Positions 7,213 to 16,402 of a stretch of 64,000 nt of DNA are shown one piece after another; positions within the stretch are counted from its first letter, which is position 1; the number at the start of each line of letters is the position of its first letter. The notes under the pieces were generated by a model. That model saw only the letters and a list, made by a program, of their open reading frames with translations. It was not told the DNA's origin and searched no databases. Source of the DNA: Onthomorpha sp937906975 (GTDB lineage Bacteria > Bacteroidota > Bacteroidia > Bacteroidales > P3); contig JAZLDH010000021.1 in the NCBI GenBank assembly GCA_045614605.1, positions 1 to 64,000 on the forward strand, read 5' to 3'. The position numbers were made by a program, and so were the translations under genes.

Positions 7213-8548
7213 AATAAAAATAATAATAAAAAGAGAATATCTTAACAGAGTTAGCAAGAAATCCTTTCTTGTAATGACTATTCTCGGACCTATTTTAATG
7301 AGTTTATTGATTTTTCTACCCTTTATCTTATCCAATATTGAGGAAGAAAGATTAAACATTTTGGTTGTTGATCAAACTCTTAGCGTTAGCCAAAACGATA
7401 GCGTATATTTGTTTAGAAACAACTTTAAAAGTAGCGACAAAATCAAGTTTGAGTATTTAGACGACATTGAAGCGGCTCAAAGCATATTGAAAGAAAATGC
7501 TATTGATGGGGTTTTGGAGATTGTAAAGACTAACGACACTCCTCCTATCAAAGGATTTATGTATTATAACGAAACAGAAATTCCAGGAAGTTTACAAGAA
7601 GAGGTTAAAAATCAATTAACAAATATTTTAAAAAACAACATTCTTCGTTTAGATTACGGAATGAATGAAAAACAAATCGCATGGGTAAACAATCCTACAA
7701 TAGATTTTTACACAAAAAACATTGTTTCTGGTCAAGACTCTTACAACGAAATCAAGAGTGCTTTGGGTGCTATTGCAGGTTTTTTAATCTATTTCTTTAT
7801 CTTTTTGTTTGGTACGCAGGTAATGAAGAGTGTTTCTGATGAAAAGATGAATAGGGTTGTTGAAATCTTGGTTTCAAGCGTTAAACCCATACAACTTTTG
7901 CTCGGAAAGATAATTGCTATTGCTCTTGTGGGATTAACTCAGATTGCTCTATGGATTGTGATAATTTTTGGAATAATAAGTTTTGCACAAGTTGCATCTC
8001 CTGAAATGTTTTCCCCTCAACAAGAACAAATTGTAAACATTGACCAAAGAATTGTAACGGTGGATCAAATCAATGCCACACAAATGCCTCAAACCTCTGA
8101 GCTAATACAAGGTCTTTTTGCGATAAATATTCCTTTAATGGTAGGTATGTTTGTCTTTTTCTTCATTATGGGATTTTTACTCTATGCTTCACTTTTTGGG
8201 GCTATTGGTTCGCTTTTAGATGTTGATACCGATGGAAGTCAATTCTCGCTTCCTGTAACAGTGCCTTTAATATTGGCAATTATTTGCTTACCTATCTTGA
8301 TGGATAATCCTACAAGCGATATTGCTTTTTGGCTTTCGATAATTCCTTTCACTGCTCCGATTGCTATGATGGTGAGAATACCGTTTGGAGTCCCTGTGTG
8401 GGAAATAGGATTGTCGTGCGGATTAATGATAATCTTTATCATACTAAGTATTATGGTAGCGGCAAAAATCTATCGCACAGGAATACTTATGTATGGCAAA
8501 AAGATAAGTTATTCAGAGATTTGGAAATGGTTGAAATATAAGAATTAA
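7205..8548 (+). CDS. ABC-2 type transporter permease (NatB-like)
   Basis: 447 aa. One N-terminal membrane segment (about 20-40), a large periplasmic loop (about 41-185), then about five more membrane segments starting with 'GAIAGFLIYFFIFLFGTQV', with the family signature 'SVSDEKMNRVVEILVSSVKP'. It overlaps the ATPase gene by 8 nt, which supports translational coupling. It ends overlapping the convergent DUF2461 gene by 4 nt, with no terminator visible between them. The role is likely export of an unidentified substrate. Confidence 0.93.
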   Translation: MNKIKIIIKREYLNRVSKKSFLVMTILGPILMSLLIFLPFILSNIEEERLNILVVDQTLSVSQNDSVYLFRNNFKSSDKIKFEYLDDIEAAQSILKENAIDGVLEIVKTNDTPPIKGFMYYNETEIPGSLQEEVKNQLTNILKNNILRLDYGMNEKQIAWVNNPTIDFYTKNIVSGQDSYNEIKSALGAIAGFLIYFFIFLFGTQVMKSVSDEKMNRVVEILVSSVKPIQLLLGKIIAIALVGLTQIALWIVIIFGIISFAQVASPEMFSPQQEQIVNIDQRIVTVDQINATQMPQTSELIQGLFAINIPLMVGMFVFFFIMGFLLYASLFGAIGSLLDVDTDGSQFSLPVTVPLILAIICLPILMDNPTSDIAFWLSIIPFTAPIAMMVRIPFGVPVWEIGLSCGLMIIFIILSIMVAAKIYRTGILMYGKKISYSEIWKWLKYKN

Positions 8549-9213
8549 TCAACAGCTTGTATTGCTCTATTGATAAATTCTTTGAATTGCATAGTTTTTC
8601 TAAACTCCTGTGTTACTCTTTCTAAAAGATTGTCTGAAAGAACGTAAGCCTCATCAATCTTTTTACTAAGAATAAAGTCTTTAAGTTTTAAATACTCTGC
8701 ATTTATTGCATCTTTTGGGAATTGTTTTGGCACTGTCTTCATTTTGTTTTCAGCATCTATTTCCCAACCCTTTGCTATGTTTATGCAATTTTGAAATTCA
8801 CCAGGCAAAGAGAATACATCTTCTCTTATACTGTTTATTATATTGTTTGGAAGACATACCGCACCGCTTGCAAGCAAATGAGAAGAAAGATATTGCTTTG
8901 ATTGGGATTCTAAATGAAAGTAATAGCCTCCTAATCCTGACTTTTTACCATTCGGACACACATATACGCCAAAATGAGTCTTGTAAGGGGTTTTATCTTT
9001 TGAGAAACGAAGGTCGCGATGTATGCGATAGGTACAATCTTTTAGTGTTAGATTTCTTATTGTTGGATCAAACTCTTCTATATTTGTTATTAACTTTTGA
9101 GCAAAGTCCTCAAAGGTTTCTTTTGCCTGCTTATAGAAAGATTTATTTGCTTCAAACCATTCTTTATTGTTGTTTTCTGACAACTGATTTAAAAAATCTA
9201 ATACTATTTTCAT
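8545..9213 (-). CDS. DUF2461 family protein
   Basis: 222 aa. It matches the DUF2461 (TIGR02453) pattern: 'FLNQLSENNNKEWFEANKS' at the N-terminus, 'DCTYRIHRDLRFSKDKTPYK' and 'GVYVCPNGKKSGLGGYYFHL' in the middle. The family is widespread and of unknown biochemical function. The ATG at 9213 is preferred over a GTG at 9216; it lies 3 nt after the rarA stop, so it is probably translated from the rarA transcript. Confidence 0.88.
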   Translation of the reverse strand: MKIVLDFLNQLSENNNKEWFEANKSFYKQAKETFEDFAQKLITNIEEFDPTIRNLTLKDCTYRIHRDLRFSKDKTPYKTHFGVYVCPNGKKSGLGGYYFHLESQSKQYLSSHLLASGAVCLPNNIINSIREDVFSLPGEFQNCINIAKGWEIDAENKMKTVPKQFPKDAINAEYLKLKDFILSKKIDEAYVLSDNLLERVTQEFRKTMQFKEFINRAIQAVD

Positions 9214-9216
9214 CAC

Positions 9217-10476
9217 TTAATATTTATAAACTCCGTTCCACAATTTTCTTAACAACTCTCTTGTGTTGTTTTCTTGACGATTATCTGCCGGCTCGTAAAG
9301 AGATAGTCCTTGCAAGTCGTCTGGCATAAATTGTTGTTGCACAAAATGATTTGCATAGTCATGAGAATAGCGATAATCTGCACCATATCCTATTTCTTTC
9401 ATTAGTTTTGTTGGTGCATTTCTAAGATGTAGTGGCACAGGTTTATCACCTGTTTTTTCAACTAAGTCAATTGCTTTGTTGATTGCCATATATGTGGAAT
9501 TGCTTTTAGCAGATGTTGCTAAGTAAACGGCGGTTTGTGAAAGTATTATTCTACATTCAGGATAGCCAATCTTGCTTACTGCATCAAAACAATTATTTGC
9601 AAGTAGCAAAGCATTAGGATTGGCATTTCCTATGTCTTCTGAGGCTAAGATAAGCATTCTTCGTGCTATGAAAAGCGGATCTTCGCCCGATACTATCATG
9701 CGTGCAAGCCAATAAACAGCTGCATTTGGGTCGGAGCCTCTAATACTTTTTATGAAAGCCGAGATTATATCGTAGTGATTTTCGCCTTTCTTGTCGTAAA
9801 TTGCTATATTTTGTTGTATTATTGAAGCGACAGTTTCATTATTCAAAGAAAAATCACCCGAAAATTGCGAACATACAAGTTCTATTGCGTTGATTAGTTT
9901 TCTCGCATCGCCTCCGCTTATTCTTATCAAGGCTTCTGTTTCTTGAATTTCTATTTTTCTATTCTCGGTTTGTTCTAAATAGGAAACTGCTCTTTGAATT
10001 ATTTTTTCTAAATGATGTCTTTCAAGATTTTTCAACACATAAACTTGAGCTCTTGAAAGAAGTGGGGATATGATTTCAAAGCTTGGATTTTCTGTTGTCG
10101 CACCAATTAGTCTTACTATGCCTTGTTCTACTGCTCCAAGCAAGGAATCTTGTTGGTTTTTAGAGAAACGATGAATTTCATCTACAAAAAGAATTGAATT
10201 TCCATTGTCTAGTTTTGCTCTTTCTATGATTTCTCTTACTTCTTTAACGCCATTACTGACTGCAGATAAGGTATAGAATTGTGCTGATATGGTATTTGCA
10301 ATTATATTGGCGAGTGTGGTTTTTCCAACACCAGGAGGACCCCACAAAATCATAGATGGAACGTTGTTTTCTTTAATTGCTCTTTGCAAAATCGCTCCTT
10401 CTCCAATTAAGTGTTCTTGTCCTATATAGTCTTCAAGAGTTTGAGGACGCAAAACCTCTGCTAATGGTTTTATCAT
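9217..10476 (-). CDS. rarA: Replication-associated recombination protein A (RarA/MgsA)
   Basis: 419 aa AAA+ ATPase. Walker A 'GPPGVGKTT' (about residues 46-54), Walker B 'ILFVDEIHRF', and the C-terminal tetramerisation region with 'GSDPNAAVYWLARMI', 'IARRMLILASEDIGNANP' and 'VPLHLRNAPTKLMK', all diagnostic of RarA/WRNIP1. It acts in the cytoplasm at stalled replication forks. It sits between the RsmI-like gene (6 nt upstream) and DUF2461 (3 nt downstream), in a compact minus-strand operon. Confidence 0.96.
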   Translation of the reverse strand: MIKPLAEVLRPQTLEDYIGQEHLIGEGAILQRAIKENNVPSMILWGPPGVGKTTLANIIANTISAQFYTLSAVSNGVKEVREIIERAKLDNGNSILFVDEIHRFSKNQQDSLLGAVEQGIVRLIGATTENPSFEIISPLLSRAQVYVLKNLERHHLEKIIQRAVSYLEQTENRKIEIQETEALIRISGGDARKLINAIELVCSQFSGDFSLNNETVASIIQQNIAIYDKKGENHYDIISAFIKSIRGSDPNAAVYWLARMIVSGEDPLFIARRMLILASEDIGNANPNALLLANNCFDAVSKIGYPECRIILSQTAVYLATSAKSNSTYMAINKAIDLVEKTGDKPVPLHLRNAPTKLMKEIGYGADYRYSHDYANHFVQQQFMPDDLQGLSLYEPADNRQENNTRELLRKLWNGVYKY

Positions 10477-10482
10477 CGTAGA

Positions 10483-11190
10483 TTATTTATAAATTAAAAA
10501 GACTGTGTTTCGTTTGTTTAGGTCTATGGAAGTTTTTTTCCACTCCGAAATTGTTTTGCTTATGATTTGTTGTGAGGAAAGCCCTATATCTACTCCTAAA
10601 CAAAGCATCGTATTTGAAGAAAGTACCTCTTTCAAGGCTTGAAACATTTGATTGTTTCTATAAGGTGCTTCTATAAAAATCTGAGTCTGTGAAATCTTGT
10701 AGCAAAGCGTTTCTAATTCTTTTATTTTCTTTATTCTTTGACTTTTATCTATTGGAAGATAACCAACGAATGCGAAATTTTGTCCATTAAATCCGCTCGC
10801 CATCAAAGACATCAATAAAGAAGAAGGTCCAATCAAAGGACAAACTTTAAATCCTTGCTTTTGAGCCAATTTTACCAAAGCTGCACCGGGGTCAGCAACG
10901 CAAGGAAGTCCCGCTTCGCTCATCAATCCAAGATTTCTTCCTTGTCTTAGTGGCTCTAAGTAAGAGTCTATTTCTTTTAAATCCGTATGTTCGTTTAGTT
11001 CGTAAAAGTTTACGTTTTCAAAATCTTTGTTGTATCCTGCTTTTCTTAGAAAACGTCTTGCAGTCCTTACTTGCTCTACCACAAAATCATCACATTGTAA
11101 AAGCAATTGTGAGTTTATCTCTGGCAAGCATTGATTTATTTCAATATCTGCAATAGGTGTTGGGAATAAGTATAAAACGGCTTCACTCAT
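10483..11190 (-). CDS. RsmI-like SAM-dependent methyltransferase (tetrapyrrole methylase fold)
   Basis: 235 aa. It carries the RsmI/tetrapyrrole-methylase marks 'LGLMSEAGLPCVADPGA' and 'PLIGPSSLLMSLMASGF', then 'FVGYLP' and 'IFIEAPYRN'. It is shorter than canonical RsmI (about 280 aa) and its N-terminal glycine-rich segment is degenerate ('LYLFPTPIADIE'), as in the short Bacteroidota paralogue. RsmI methylates the 2'-O of C1402 of 16S rRNA; whether this short form does the same is uncertain. It overlaps the upstream membrane-protein gene by 8 nt. Confidence 0.85.
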   Translation of the reverse strand: MSEAVLYLFPTPIADIEINQCLPEINSQLLLQCDDFVVEQVRTARRFLRKAGYNKDFENVNFYELNEHTDLKEIDSYLEPLRQGRNLGLMSEAGLPCVADPGAALVKLAQKQGFKVCPLIGPSSLLMSLMASGFNGQNFAFVGYLPIDKSQRIKKIKELETLCYKISQTQIFIEAPYRNNQMFQALKEVLSSNTMLCLGVDIGLSSQQIISKTISEWKKTSIDLNKRNTVFLIYK

Positions 11191-11677
11191 TGTTTGTTTT
11201 TTTAATTGGGTGTTTTATCATATAAATATAGTAGTAAGCAATAAAAAACAATGCCAGCATAATATCTCCATAAGAAAAGCCCCTATTTCCAAGAAACAAA
11301 ATAGGAACAAAAATAAGTCCGACTTTACTAACCGTATATAAAAGAACGCCCGATTTATGTCCAAACCACATTAAAAGGCATGAATAAATTGCTAACATAC
11401 TTAGCAGAAATAAGAAAAGGAAAAAGAATAATGAGGGAGTAAAAAAGTACAATAAATTCTCTTTCCAAAAGTACATGATTTGAGGAAAATGAGTTGAAGA
11501 AATAAAATCAACAGAAAAAGAATTAAAGAATAGTCCAAAAAAAGAAAATATTAATAAGAACAAAGCATTTGCAATGGAAAAAGAAAGGATAATGCGTATC
11601 CCCCATGAGGAACGCATATCCTTCTTATTTTTTTGCAAGTTAATTTCTTTAAATTCTGTGATTTCTTGAATCTTCAT
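11183..11677 (-). CDS. Hypothetical four-helix inner-membrane protein
   Basis: 164 aa, with about four membrane segments: 'IILSFSIANALFLLIFSFFG', one near 90-110 ('FFFLFLFLLSMLAIYSCLL'), 'VLLYTVSKVGLIFVPILFL' and 'DIMLALFFIAYYYIYMI'. A charged cytoplasmic N-terminus precedes them. No family recognised. Its ATG overlaps the stop of the upstream hexosaminidase gene by 1 nt and it overlaps the next gene by 8 nt, so it belongs to the same transcript. Confidence 0.7.
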   Translation of the reverse strand: MKIQEITEFKEINLQKNKKDMRSSWGIRIILSFSIANALFLLIFSFFGLFFNSFSVDFISSTHFPQIMYFWKENLLYFFTPSLFFFLFLFLLSMLAIYSCLLMWFGHKSGVLLYTVSKVGLIFVPILFLGNRGFSYGDIMLALFFIAYYYIYMIKHPIKKTNNE

Positions 11678-14004
11678 TACTTAATAATTATTTCATCTGC
11701 AAAACAGTGTGCGTCATATCCACAACCAGGGTGTCCTTCAGGACATTTTCTAACTGTTTCTGCATAAATCTTAACATAACGTGCCTTTTTGTCTTTGCAA
11801 TTTGCAGTTACGTTTAATATTTGTCCCTCTTTTGTAAGTTGAATATCGCTTTCGCTAACTTCTTTCCAAGTTTTGTTATCATCAGATAAGTAGAAATGAA
11901 CCTTTGTTGGAAGGAAAATCCAACTACCTACGTTATCCAAGAAATTTAATGAAATAGAATTTATATTTTCTCTTTTTTCTAAATCAACAACTACGTCATA
12001 ATCATATCCGTAAGTACCAATCCATTTATCGTAGCTCTTAGCTGAACCAAATATTCCGTCAGTTAAAGCATTTTTTGTACTACCTGAATATTGTGGATTC
12101 ATATTTTTAAGTTCATATTTCTTTCCTGTAGCTTTATTAAGGTTGTAAGTAGCCTTAAATAAGTTTGAAATAATCTTACCTTCTCTTACAACGTATGCAG
12201 AAACTGTTGTTGTCTCAGACAAAACTAACTTTTGAGTTAATTTTGGAGAAGAAAGAGTTGGCTCACTTCCGTCAAGAGTGTAGATTATCTCAGAGTTTTT
12301 AGCAGGAGTGTTAAGTTCTAGTTCCACATTCTTTGTTTTAGAATTGAAACTAACATCAGCAGAAATAGAATAGTGAGAACGAGAATAATTCATTCCCATT
12401 GCATCGTAGTATTTCAAAAGATTTTCCAATCTATCTAAGAAAGAATCATAGTTTTTCTTTTCTTTTGGAGTCCAAGCTGACTCACACATTGCAGCAGTTC
12501 TTGGATAATCCATATAGATTGTGTAATCGAATGTAGGAATGTACTCTCTCCACATATTAGCTTGTACACCTATTATATGTTTTTCGGCATCTGTTCCCAT
12601 TATTTCTTTTGGAACAGGTTCGTAATGATAAACTTTTTTCAATGGAGTAAAGCCACCGATTGCCAAAGGTTCGTTATCTGCCTCTGCTTGATAGTAATCA
12701 AAATATAAATAAGCACAAGGCACCATTACAGCATCATAACCTTGTCTTGCTGCTTGCACTCCGTCTGCCTCTCCAAGCCATGACATAACTGTAACCTCAT
12801 CTTTGATTCCACCTTCAAGGATTTCACTCCATGCAATAGCTTGACGATTTTTTGTTTTAAGATATTGTGTAATTTGTTGTAAGAACCAGCTTTGTAATTC
12901 AAACTCATCTTTCAATCCATGCTTCTTTATTTGAGCTTGACACTTAGGACACTCTTTCCAACGTGTCTTTGGACATTCGTCTCCTCCGATATGAACATAT
13001 TTATATGGAAAAATCTCAACTACTTCGTCCAAAACATTTTTCATAAACTCGATAGTCTCATCTTGAGTACACAAAACATCTTCTATAACTCCCCAAGTAC
13101 AAGCCACATCGTAAGTAGTATCTTTACAACCCAAGTTAGGATAAGCAGCAAGCACAGATTGAGAGTGTCCAGGCATTTCAATCTCTGGAATAATGTCGAT
13201 ATTTCTTTGCTTAGCGTAAGCAACAATTTCTCTTGCTTGGTCTTGAGTGTAATATCCTTGGTGAACAAATCCGTCATAGTTAGGATTGCGAGCATCATTG
13301 TCGTTATAGTGTCCTATAATTGTAGATTTTCTCTTCGATGCTATTGATTGCAAAGAAGGATACTTCTTAATTTCAATTCTCCAACCTTGATCATCTGTCA
13401 AGTGCCAATGCAATACGTTAAGTTTGTGAAAAGCCATATAATCAATGTAACGTTTCACATCTTCAACTTTCATAAATTGTCTTGCTACATCAAGGTGTTT
13501 TCCACGATAAGCAAAACGAGGATAATCCACAATCTCACATGCAGGTACCATTTCAAAAGCACTGCAAACCACATCATTGCTTCCAACAAACATAGGGTCT
13601 ATTAACTGCAATAGAGTTTGAACAGCGTAAAAGAAACCTGCATTTTCGTTTGCTTGAATAAGGATATTCTTTTCAGTAACCTTTATGCTATATCCCTCAT
13701 CTGCTAAGACCTTATCGCTAACTCTTACAAAAAGGATTTTATTCTCGCCCTCTTTTGTAGAAGATAGGTTTTTTACTATAATATCTTTTTTAAATCCTGC
13801 TTCAAGTCTTTCTTCTAAAAATTTAGCTGATTGTAATTCTGGATTATTTGTATTAACCTCTATTTGTGTTGAAGGGGTTAATTTAAAGCCTTTTTCATTC
13901 AACTGCTTAACTGAAACAGGCTCTGGAATGATACTTATTTTTGTTTGAGCAAAACTAAGCATTGTTGCAATCAAACATAGGATAAAAACACTTGTTCTTT
14001 TCAT
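11677..14004 (-). CDS. GH20 beta-N-acetylhexosaminidase with C-terminal F5/8-type domain
   Basis: 775 aa from the ATG at 14004, which gives a signal peptide (MKRTSVFILCLIATMLSFAQ). Domains in order: GH20b-like N-terminal domain (about 20-155), GH20 TIM barrel (about 160-510) with 'HWHLTDDQGWRIEI' and the catalytic Asp-Glu pair in 'HIGGDECP' near residue 340, a chitobiase/FN3-like C-terminal domain ('YTLDGSEPTL'), and a carbohydrate-binding F5/8 type C module (about 635-775). It removes terminal GlcNAc/GalNAc from glycans such as mucin or host N-glycans, acting in the periplasm or at the cell surface. Promoter at 14035-14042. Confidence 0.95.
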   Translation of the reverse strand: MKRTSVFILCLIATMLSFAQTKISIIPEPVSVKQLNEKGFKLTPSTQIEVNTNNPELQSAKFLEERLEAGFKKDIIVKNLSSTKEGENKILFVRVSDKVLADEGYSIKVTEKNILIQANENAGFFYAVQTLLQLIDPMFVGSNDVVCSAFEMVPACEIVDYPRFAYRGKHLDVARQFMKVEDVKRYIDYMAFHKLNVLHWHLTDDQGWRIEIKKYPSLQSIASKRKSTIIGHYNDNDARNPNYDGFVHQGYYTQDQAREIVAYAKQRNIDIIPEIEMPGHSQSVLAAYPNLGCKDTTYDVACTWGVIEDVLCTQDETIEFMKNVLDEVVEIFPYKYVHIGGDECPKTRWKECPKCQAQIKKHGLKDEFELQSWFLQQITQYLKTKNRQAIAWSEILEGGIKDEVTVMSWLGEADGVQAARQGYDAVMVPCAYLYFDYYQAEADNEPLAIGGFTPLKKVYHYEPVPKEIMGTDAEKHIIGVQANMWREYIPTFDYTIYMDYPRTAAMCESAWTPKEKKNYDSFLDRLENLLKYYDAMGMNYSRSHYSISADVSFNSKTKNVELELNTPAKNSEIIYTLDGSEPTLSSPKLTQKLVLSETTTVSAYVVREGKIISNLFKATYNLNKATGKKYELKNMNPQYSGSTKNALTDGIFGSAKSYDKWIGTYGYDYDVVVDLEKRENINSISLNFLDNVGSWIFLPTKVHFYLSDDNKTWKEVSESDIQLTKEGQILNVTANCKDKKARYVKIYAETVRKCPEGHPGCGYDAHCFADEIIIK

Positions 14005-14034
14005 TGTCTTATTATTATATTTTAAATTAAACGG

Positions 14035-14042
14035 CAAAGATA
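14035..14042 (-). promoter_or_regulatory. -7 element of the GH20 gene
   Basis: TATCTTTG on the minus strand, 30 nt before the ATG at 14004 and just outside the end of comF. No clear -33 element. Confidence 0.65.
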
Positions 14043-14053
14043 ACACTAATTTA

Positions 14054-14701
14054 TTAATAATTAGAAGATAAATAAGCAAAAGATAACTTTAATTTGGGAA
14101 ATTGGCGTAAAGGTTTCACAAAATAGTTGGTTGTAGCCGAGGTTGTAATAACATCATCTATGATTAACACATGTTTGTTTTCTAAATTGGGTTTTCTCTT
14201 CAAAATAAATATATCCCTAACATTTTCCCAACGATTTTCTGCTCTTATTTGTGGAGGATTATTCACCTTTCTTTCAACTACGCTTGTCAAAATAGGGATT
14301 TGTAGTTTTTTTGATAAGACTCTGCCTAGCACTTCGCTTTGATTGTATCCTCTCTTATAGAGTTTCTTTCTATGAAGAGTAATCGGAAGAATAAAATCCA
14401 CATCTTCTATCCAATCAAAAGCCTTTAAATGCTCTGCCCACAAAGCACCTAATTGTTTTCCATAGAATAAATTACCCCCATACTTAAAAGAATGCAAGGC
14501 TTCTTTACAATGAGCATAATCTAAGAATATATCAAAATTTTCAAACGCCACCTCGGTAATCTTATGCTTATACTCCACCATGGCATTCTTTTGATAGCGA
14601 TAATGTTTGTAGCAATTAAGGCACATTATCCGCTCTCCACGGACTAAACTCTCGCCACAAAAAACACAACTTTGAGGGAAAAATATGTCAATTAACGACA
14701 T
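14054..14701 (-). CDS. comF: ComF family phosphoribosyltransferase-like protein
   Basis: 215 aa. An N-terminal zinc-finger-like segment with 'CVFCGESL' and 'CLNCYKHY' (four Cys), and a C-terminal type I PRTase domain with the PRPP loop 'HVLIIDDVITTSATT' preceded by the family's 'RGYNQSEVLGR'. ComF/GntX proteins are associated with DNA uptake competence; the enzymatic activity is unproven. It overlaps the upstream lipoprotein gene by 10 nt, implying coupled translation. Confidence 0.92.
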   Translation of the reverse strand: MSLIDIFFPQSCVFCGESLVRGERIMCLNCYKHYRYQKNAMVEYKHKITEVAFENFDIFLDYAHCKEALHSFKYGGNLFYGKQLGALWAEHLKAFDWIEDVDFILPITLHRKKLYKRGYNQSEVLGRVLSKKLQIPILTSVVERKVNNPPQIRAENRWENVRDIFILKRKPNLENKHVLIIDDVITTSATTNYFVKPLRQFPKLKLSFAYLSSNY

Positions 14702-15243
14702 TTTTTCAATTCATCGGTAGTTTTAAGTTCAATATCTTTAAAGACAAACACCACATCTCTAACATCGGAAGAATTTACCTTGCTTTGCATTTGTCCAAAG
14801 AGTTTTCCGCTTATTGTTTCTTGATTAAAATCTTTCACAATCAACTCTAATCGTTTTCCAACAAGCATTAAATCAAACACCCCTGCTTGATTAGTTGATT
14901 TGTTTTTATAAAATTCTGCAATTATATTCTTTGGAGCAGAGTTTTCTGAGAGCTCAAAATGCACAAACAAGTATTTGTGATATAAATCTATATTAAAATC
15001 TTTCACATCCTCTGTACACACAACAATATCACACCAAGATGGATTTTCTTTATTATCTACCACCGCATAACAACTGCCTAAATCTTTTATTTCCTCTTTC
15101 CAAACATCAGAGTCTTGTGAAAAATAAATCAACTCCTTACCCTCAAGAAAATCATCTGTAGTTGGAGTAGGCTTATCCTTACAAGCGGAAAACAATAATA
15201 GAAAAAATGAAATTAAAACCAAAAAATGTTTTGAACTCTTCAT
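14692..15243 (-). CDS. Hypothetical lipoprotein
   Basis: 183 aa. The ATG at 15243 is chosen because the longer frame starts inside a promoter element. A typical lipoprotein signal with lipobox 'LFSAC' puts the lipidated Cys near residue 21. The mature part is a predicted beta-rich domain with no recognised family. It precedes comF with a 10-nt overlap; the functional link is unclear. Confidence 0.8.
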   Translation of the reverse strand: MKSSKHFLVLISFFLLLFSACKDKPTPTTDDFLEGKELIYFSQDSDVWKEEIKDLGSCYAVVDNKENPSWCDIVVCTEDVKDFNIDLYHKYLFVHFELSENSAPKNIIAEFYKNKSTNQAGVFDLMLVGKRLELIVKDFNQETISGKLFGQMQSKVNSSDVRDVVFVFKDIELKTTDELKKCR

Positions 15244-15269
15244 AACAAATCTTTTTAAATTAAACACCA

Positions 15270-15299
15270 CAAAGATACAAAACTTATTTAAATATCAAA
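15270..15299 (-). promoter_or_regulatory. Promoter of the lipoprotein-comF pair
   Basis: TTTG (15296-15299), an 18-nt spacer, then TATCTTTG (15270-15277) on the minus strand; 27 nt lie between it and the ATG at 15243. Confidence 0.7.
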
Positions 15300-16329
15300 A
15301 ATTCAGTCTTTTTATTAGCAATTCTACGTCTTCTTGTTTCGTTGCCCAAGAGGTAACAAATCTAACCTCACTTTCTTTCTCTCCTCTTGCACCCCAAAGT
15401 TCAAAACCTACGTTTTCGCTTAACTTATCTACCACCTGATTTGGCAAACGAAAGAATTGTTGATTAGTTGTTGAATTTACAATCGGCATATAGCCCTTTT
15501 CTATGAATGCTTGCTTGATTTTCATTGCCATTTCAACAGCATGCTTGCTTACTCTTTCATATAAATTATTTGAAAACAAGGTTTCAAATTGTATTGCAAG
15601 CAATCTACCCTTTGCAAGCAAGGCTCCGTGTTGTTTTATTAAAGGAAAGAAATTTTTAAGCAAAGAATCGTTACACACAACTACTGCTTCTCCAAACAAA
15701 GCTCCAAGTTTTGTGCCTCCAATGTAGAATACATCGCAAAGATTAGCAATATCTTTTAGTGTTAGATCAGAATTTTCTGCTGCAAGCCCATAACCCAATC
15801 TTGCTCCGTCAATATACAAAGGTATCTCCCACTTTCTGCAAACCGATTGCAAGTCTTCTAATTCTTTTTTACTGTAAATCGCTCCATATTCGGTAGGAAA
15901 AGATATGTAAACCATACCCGGTGCCACCATGTGTAAGTAGGTATCATCTGCATAAAAGTTTGAAATATATTTCTCTACATCTTCCGCCTTTACTTTTCCA
16001 TCATATTGTGGCAGGGTTAAGACTTTGTGTCCACAACTTTCTATCGCACCCGATTCATGTACGTTTATGTGTCCACTTTCTGCCGTTAAAACTCCCTCAT
16101 GTCTTGCAAGCAATCCATCAATCACGGTAGAATTTGTTTGAGTGCCACCTACAAGGAAGTGAACTCTTGCATTCTCTTTTCCACACGCCTTTTTAATCAA
16201 CTCAACTGCCTTTTCTGTGTATTCATCACAGCCATAACCAACTGTTTCCTCGTAATTAGTAGCCACTAATCGCTCTAAAATTTCCTGATGCGTGCCCGCC
16301 ATGTAATCAGTCTCGAAGTGTATTTTCAT
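15295..16329 (-). CDS. Low-specificity threonine aldolase family protein
   Basis: 344 aa PLP enzyme of the beta-eliminating lyase/threonine aldolase family. Visible marks: 'TNYEETVGYGCDEYTEKA' near the N-terminus, 'FLVGGTQTN', the 'YIDGARLGYGL' segment that carries the PLP-ring aspartate, and the Schiff-base Lys in 'YIGGTKLGALFGEA'. It cleaves L-threonine or L-allo-threonine to glycine and acetaldehyde, though this Bacteroidota subgroup may prefer other beta-hydroxy amino acids. It stands alone; upstream is a 21-bp tandem repeat. Confidence 0.9.
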   Translation of the reverse strand: MKIHFETDYMAGTHQEILERLVATNYEETVGYGCDEYTEKAVELIKKACGKENARVHFLVGGTQTNSTVIDGLLARHEGVLTAESGHINVHESGAIESCGHKVLTLPQYDGKVKAEDVEKYISNFYADDTYLHMVAPGMVYISFPTEYGAIYSKKELEDLQSVCRKWEIPLYIDGARLGYGLAAENSDLTLKDIANLCDVFYIGGTKLGALFGEAVVVCNDSLLKNFFPLIKQHGALLAKGRLLAIQFETLFSNNLYERVSKHAVEMAMKIKQAFIEKGYMPIVNSTTNQQFFRLPNQVVDKLSENVGFELWGARGEKESEVRFVTSWATKQEDVELLIKRLNF

Positions 16330-16339
16330 TTCCTTTGAT

Positions 16340-16402
16340 TTATTTTATTTTTTCTTAGACTTATTTTATTTTTCCTTAGAGTTATTTTATTTTTTCTTAG
16401 AC
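16340..16402. repeat. Three tandem 21-bp repeats between uvrC and the threonine aldolase gene
   Basis: Three near-identical 21-bp units of the form TTATTTTATTTTTTCTTAGAC (16340-16360, 16361-16381, 16382-16402; the middle unit differs at two positions). They fill the gap between two minus-strand genes and contain the CTTAG word found in other intergenic A/T patches. Confidence 0.85.
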
